Below, piece by piece: positions 4,659-7,072 of a stretch of DNA of 7,072 bases. The stretch comes from JAUNKE01 sp041784625 (GTDB taxonomy: Bacteria > Bacillota > Clostridia > Peptostreptococcales > Filifactoraceae). The first letter of the stretch is position 1; the number at the start of each line of letters is the position of its first letter. The notes beneath the pieces are model-generated. The model searched no databases and was not told the DNA's origin. It was given only the letters and a program-made list of their open reading frames with translations. Made by a program: the position numbers and the translations under genes. The DNA lies in contig JBHBDS010000203.1 in NCBI GenBank assembly GCA_041784625.1, forward strand, positions 1-7,072, read 5' to 3'.

Positions 4659-5986
4659 TATCGCATCACCTCCGCATTTTCGATTTTGAAGAAGAAAGTG
4701 CTATTTCCGATTTGCATTCGGTAGCATGCAATCATATTGTAATCGCTCGAATAAACATAAGCGTATTCTACCGATCGAATTTTGTCAAATAGCTCGCTGG
4801 TTGTCTCAAAAGGTTCTTTTCCTTTGATATAGTCGTAGTTTTGCTCCAGCATGAGCAGTACGGCATTCTCGCCAAAAGCAAGATTGTTGTCCACTTCGAC
4901 CTTTTGCGTGCGGAAAATCCCCTCGAGCGAATATACTCTGCCGTTGCTGACCACAACTGTGATCGCTGGTTCATCGTTTTTGAGCGAAAGTCGGATTCCA
5001 TCCACACGCCTTGCAATTTTGAGCACATAGCCTGTGCGATTGCCTTCTTTGTAATCCTCAATCTGTTCAATGACATAGCTGGCTTGCGATGGACTGATTG
5101 CGTTGACAAAATTCATTGCTATTGCAACGGCTTCGGTCGCTGTCGTCCTTTTGGCATTGAGTTCTGCTTCTTTGTTGTAGTAGAAAACTTTTCCTTGTGG
5201 CGAAATCTTGATGATCTCTCGACCGTAGTCGTAGGTGACGATGGTCGAACCGTCGATTTCCGAAATTTTGTTGGCAAAGTCATATTTTGAACCAAGGACA
5301 GAGCGAAGTGCCGCATCGATATTTTCTTCATTGAACATCGATTCGGTCACAAAAGAAGAGAGTCTCGCCTCGTCCGAAATGAGCACATCATTGTCGGTTA
5401 TCTCTGGGAAGCGCTCGCTGATCGAATAGTATTTTCGCTGGCCGAGATTCCCAAAATTTTCAAAGCCTGACACATTGTTGATCGTTGGGTTTTTGACTTC
5501 GATGTATTTTTCGTCATCGGTTTCAAAGTAGATCGACGTGTCGTAATTTTGTGGCACCAAAATTTGGCTGATCTTGCCAAAATCCCCAAAGTATCCATCT
5601 TCCAAAAAAAGACTCCCGTATAGGAGTCTTTGGCTGATTGCTGGTTCAAAATTAAGCTGTATACTTTTTTCTTCCTTTTTCTTTCGATAATCCTGCTGAG
5701 AAATTTCTTCCAGCGCTGTTCTGCTCTTGAGTGAGCTCTCTAGCACCTTTGCAACTTCTAGGTAGTATACGCCATTGGTGTCGATCAGCTTGGTTGCATT
5801 TTCTGCACCCAATCGCAACACGATGGAGTTTGGCCTTACCGAATAAGGAAGCGACACCTTGGTGTCTGCGATGCTCCCAGTGGAGACACCCGTTGTAATG
5901 AACAGCTCAAATCGAATGGATAGTAGGATCAGGGACATGATGATCAACAAAAATATGGTGATATTCTGTACCAATCCTTTATTCAT
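4658..5986 (-). CDS. yycH: WalK-regulating membrane protein YycH
   Basis: 442 aa, near the 455 of the Bacillus protein. It starts MNKGLVQNIT, has one membrane helix at about 9-25 and then a large extracytoplasmic domain made of repeated mixed alpha/beta units. Recognisable parts are the LPYSVRPNSIVLRLG segment early in the domain and the repeated YYxNKE / GYVLKIARRVDGI elements further on. It is expected to act with YycI on WalK, which controls cell-wall hydrolases. I chose ATG 5986, with AAGGAG 5 nt upstream, over GTG 5992, which lies inside that ribosome binding site. It starts 12 nt after the upstream gene and overlaps yycI by one base. walK itself is not in view. Confidence 0.88.
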   Translation of the reverse strand: MNKGLVQNITIFLLIIMSLILLSIRFELFITTGVSTGSIADTKVSLPYSVRPNSIVLRLGAENATKLIDTNGVYYLEVAKVLESSLKSRTALEEISQQDYRKKKEEKSIQLNFEPAISQRLLYGSLFLEDGYFGDFGKISQILVPQNYDTSIYFETDDEKYIEVKNPTINNVSGFENFGNLGQRKYYSISERFPEITDNDVLISDEARLSSFVTESMFNEENIDAALRSVLGSKYDFANKISEIDGSTIVTYDYGREIIKISPQGKVFYYNKEAELNAKRTTATEAVAIAMNFVNAISPSQASYVIEQIEDYKEGNRTGYVLKIARRVDGIRLSLKNDEPAITVVVSNGRVYSLEGIFRTQKVEVDNNLAFGENAVLLMLEQNYDYIKGKEPFETTSELFDKIRSVEYAYVYSSDYNMIACYRMQIGNSTFFFKIENAEVMR

Positions 5987-5998
5987 AATCACTCCTTG

Positions 5999-6532
5999 CT
6001 ATCGAGTAGCTGTTGCAGGTGTAAGTGGAGACAATTTGATGGCATCGAGCGATTTTTTCACCTCTTTGTCATCCGAGAATTTGATCAAGCGGTAGTCCCA
6101 CGCAACCACATCCCCTCTCTTCATCTGCAGTACGAGCAGCGTATCCTTGGATATCACTGACTCTTTTGGTGATTTTGGATCATTCTCCTTTAGCGACAGC
6201 TCTTTGGTAAATACTCCCAGCGGACCGATTTTAAGCTCTACGCTCTCGCCCATGAGGACATACTCATCGCCAACTCTTTTGTACAAAGTAATTGTCACTT
6301 TGTCATTTTCTTTTCCTGTTCCCGAAACAACAAAAGCATCGTTCACTGTGCTAAGGATAAAATCCTTTGGTTTATTAATAATTCCTTTTTCCACATTGAT
6401 CTCTTCCGAAATCTCTATGACACGCTCCACAGAAATTGGTTTGACTTCTTCCTTTGGATTCGCAAAACCAACGACTGTAGCGGATAAAACAATTGCAAAC
6501 ATCAGGATAAATGCAATGCTAAGCCTTTTCAC
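5999..6532 (-). CDS. Exported protein of unknown function, first gene of the yyc operon
   Basis: 177 aa, not recognised. It starts with GTG, preceded by AGGAGG at 7 nt. A signal peptide (1-24: basic MKR, hydrophobic core, VGFA) gives a likely signal peptidase I cut before N25. There is no lipobox cysteine and no second membrane helix, so it should be secreted or wall-associated. The segment at about 66-115 (VVSGTGKENDKVTITLY, then a G.FTKELSL strand) looks like an Ig-like or similar beta-sandwich, with a short, charged region after it. It precedes yycH by 12 nt and is the first gene after the promoter with WalR-like boxes, which suggests a role at the cell surface linked to WalRK sensing. That is inference from context only. 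Confidence 0.85.
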   Translation of the reverse strand: MKRLSIAFILMFAIVLSATVVGFANPKEEVKPISVERVIEISEEINVEKGIINKPKDFILSTVNDAFVVSGTGKENDKVTITLYKRVGDEYVLMGESVELKIGPLGVFTKELSLKENDPKSPKESVISKDTLLVLQMKRGDVVAWDYRLIKFSDDKEVKKSLDAIKLSPLTPATATR

Positions 6533-6581
6533 CGTCGTACCTCCTTTCCAATAATATCCTATTCACCCAATAATAATATAC

Positions 6582-6610
6582 ATTATAAGCTCACAATATT
6601 ACAGTTGTGT
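6582..6610 (-). promoter_or_regulatory. Promoter of the yyc operon
   Basis: A perfect TATAAT (6587-6582, minus strand) about 50 nt before the GTG start. At the 17-nt position the -35 is ACACAA (6610-6605), a poor match to TTGACA, as in promoters that need an activator. Confidence 0.6.
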
Positions 6611-6614
6611 TACG
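6598..6614 (-). promoter_or_regulatory. WalR-like box 2, over the -35
   Basis: CGTAAC-N5-TGTAAT on the minus strand matches the WalR (YycF) consensus TGTWAH-N5-TGTWAH at 11 of 12 defined positions. It covers the -35 region of the yyc promoter. Confidence 0.6.
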
Positions 6615-6619
6615 CTGAT

Positions 6620-6636
6620 ATTAAAACTGCTTAACA
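6620..6636 (-). promoter_or_regulatory. WalR-like box 1, upstream
   Basis: TGTTAA-N5-TTTAAT on the minus strand, again 11 of 12 positions. It starts exactly 22 bp upstream of box 2, about two helical turns, so both would be on the same DNA face. Confidence 0.55.
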
Positions 6637-6656
6637 AAATGAAATTTTTGTGCGAC

Positions 6657-7072
6657 CTATTGCTTCGAATGATTGCCCGAAGATTGCGCTTGGTACATTT
6701 CATAATATTTTCCTTGCTTTTCGATCAGCTGATCATGATTGCCTTCTTCGAGAATTTTTCCCTTGTCGAGCAAAATAATTTTGTCGGCATTTCGGATGGT
6801 CGATAGCCTATGGGCAATCACCAGCGTCGTACGTCCTTGCATGAGCACTTTCATCGCATTTTGCACCACTTGCTCCGTCTCGGAGTCAATGGAGCTGGTC
6901 GCCTCGTCGAGAATCAAAATCCTCGGGTCATGCGCCAGCGCTCTCGCAAAGGAAATCAGCTGTCTTTGCCCCGCCGAAAGGGTGCTGCCTCGCTCCACCA
7001 CTTTTTCATCGATGCCATCTTTGAGATTGGCCGTGACAAGCTCTCCGCCGACCATGCGAAGCGCTTCTTCCG
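6657..7072 (-). CDS. ABC exporter ATPase domain, C-terminal part (N-terminus beyond the window)
   Basis: The last 137 codons of an MdlB/MsbA-type exporter with fused membrane and ATPase domains; the frame is open to the window edge. Visible are the region before the signature (GGELVTANLKDGIDEKV), the signature STLSAGQRQ (LSAGQ in place of LSGGQ), Walker B RILILDEATSS with the catalytic glutamate, the D-loop SSID and the switch histidine in IAHRLST. The LSAGQ form with a complete Walker B is frequent in the second subunit of heterodimeric exporters (YheH type), so a partner gene probably lies further upstream. Walker A and the membrane domain are outside. The substrate cannot be told. It ends 125 nt before the yyc operon, with no clear terminator in between, so read-through into the operon is possible. 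Confidence 0.92.
   Translation of the reverse strand, partial: EEALRMVGGELVTANLKDGIDEKVVERGSTLSAGQRQLISFARALAHDPRILILDEATSSIDSETEQVVQNAMKVLMQGRTTLVIAHRLSTIRNADKIILLDKGKILEEGNHDQLIEKQGKYYEMYQAQSSGNHSKQ

Noticed and set aside
5987..5992. GTG at 5992 as start of yycH
   Set aside because: It lies inside the AAGGAG ribosome binding site that serves the ATG at 5986.
1..7072. CRISPR array, tRNA, rRNA or insertion sequence
   Set aside because: No spaced direct repeats, cloverleaf folds, rRNA blocks or transposase motifs were seen on either strand.

Overview
The window reads as chromosome of a low-GC, AT-rich Gram-positive, most likely class Clostridia. The best markers are a SCIFF ranthipeptide precursor (a near-universal clostridial peptide), a yycH-yycI pair (accessory genes of the WalRK two-component system) and a TxpA/BsrG-like small toxin. 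I cannot name a genus. Every protein gene except the small toxin lies on the minus strand, so the window is read from right to left.

Right edge, 7072-6657: the ATPase end of an ABC exporter, cut by the window. After a 125-nt gap holding a TATAAT box and two sequences resembling WalR boxes, four tightly packed genes follow (6532-3017): an exported protein of unknown function, yycH, yycI and a pyridoxamine kinase (pdxY-like). Spacings are 12 nt, a 1-nt TAATG overlap, and 7 nt, which indicates one operon. YycH and YycI are membrane-anchored modulators of the WalK sensor kinase. walR and walK are not in the window, and the boxes suggest feedback control by WalR.

Middle, about 2662-3018: a compact locus on the opposite strand that I read as a type I toxin-antitoxin module. 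It has a 39-residue membrane toxin (2752-2871), a convergent antisense RNA starting near 2962, a shared hairpin terminator (2878-2914) and a Shine-Dalgarno sequence closed inside a 9-bp hairpin. The two promoters and first about 25 transcribed bases are an imperfect inverted repeat, so both RNAs should start with the same sequence, and the long form of the toxin mRNA could pair its 5' and 3' ends.

Divergent from the toxin is a solo B3/4-domain protein (2551-1844), related to the editing domain of phenylalanyl-tRNA synthetase beta. Its leader contains two hairpins, the second followed by a U-run like an attenuator. Just after its stop codon, in the same frame, lies a 30-codon piece resembling the end of a pyridoxamine-phosphate-oxidase-like flavoprotein, probably a gene remnant.

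Left part: a SCIFF precursor gene (1681-1535), with a clear sigma-A promoter and its own terminator, but without the radical SAM maturase gene usually beside it. Then come cysK and cysE (1438 to the left edge), joined by a TAATG overlap, which make cysteine from serine. A seven-unit GA repeat takes the place of the cysK ribosome binding site. No rRNA, tRNA, CRISPR array or insertion sequence was found.
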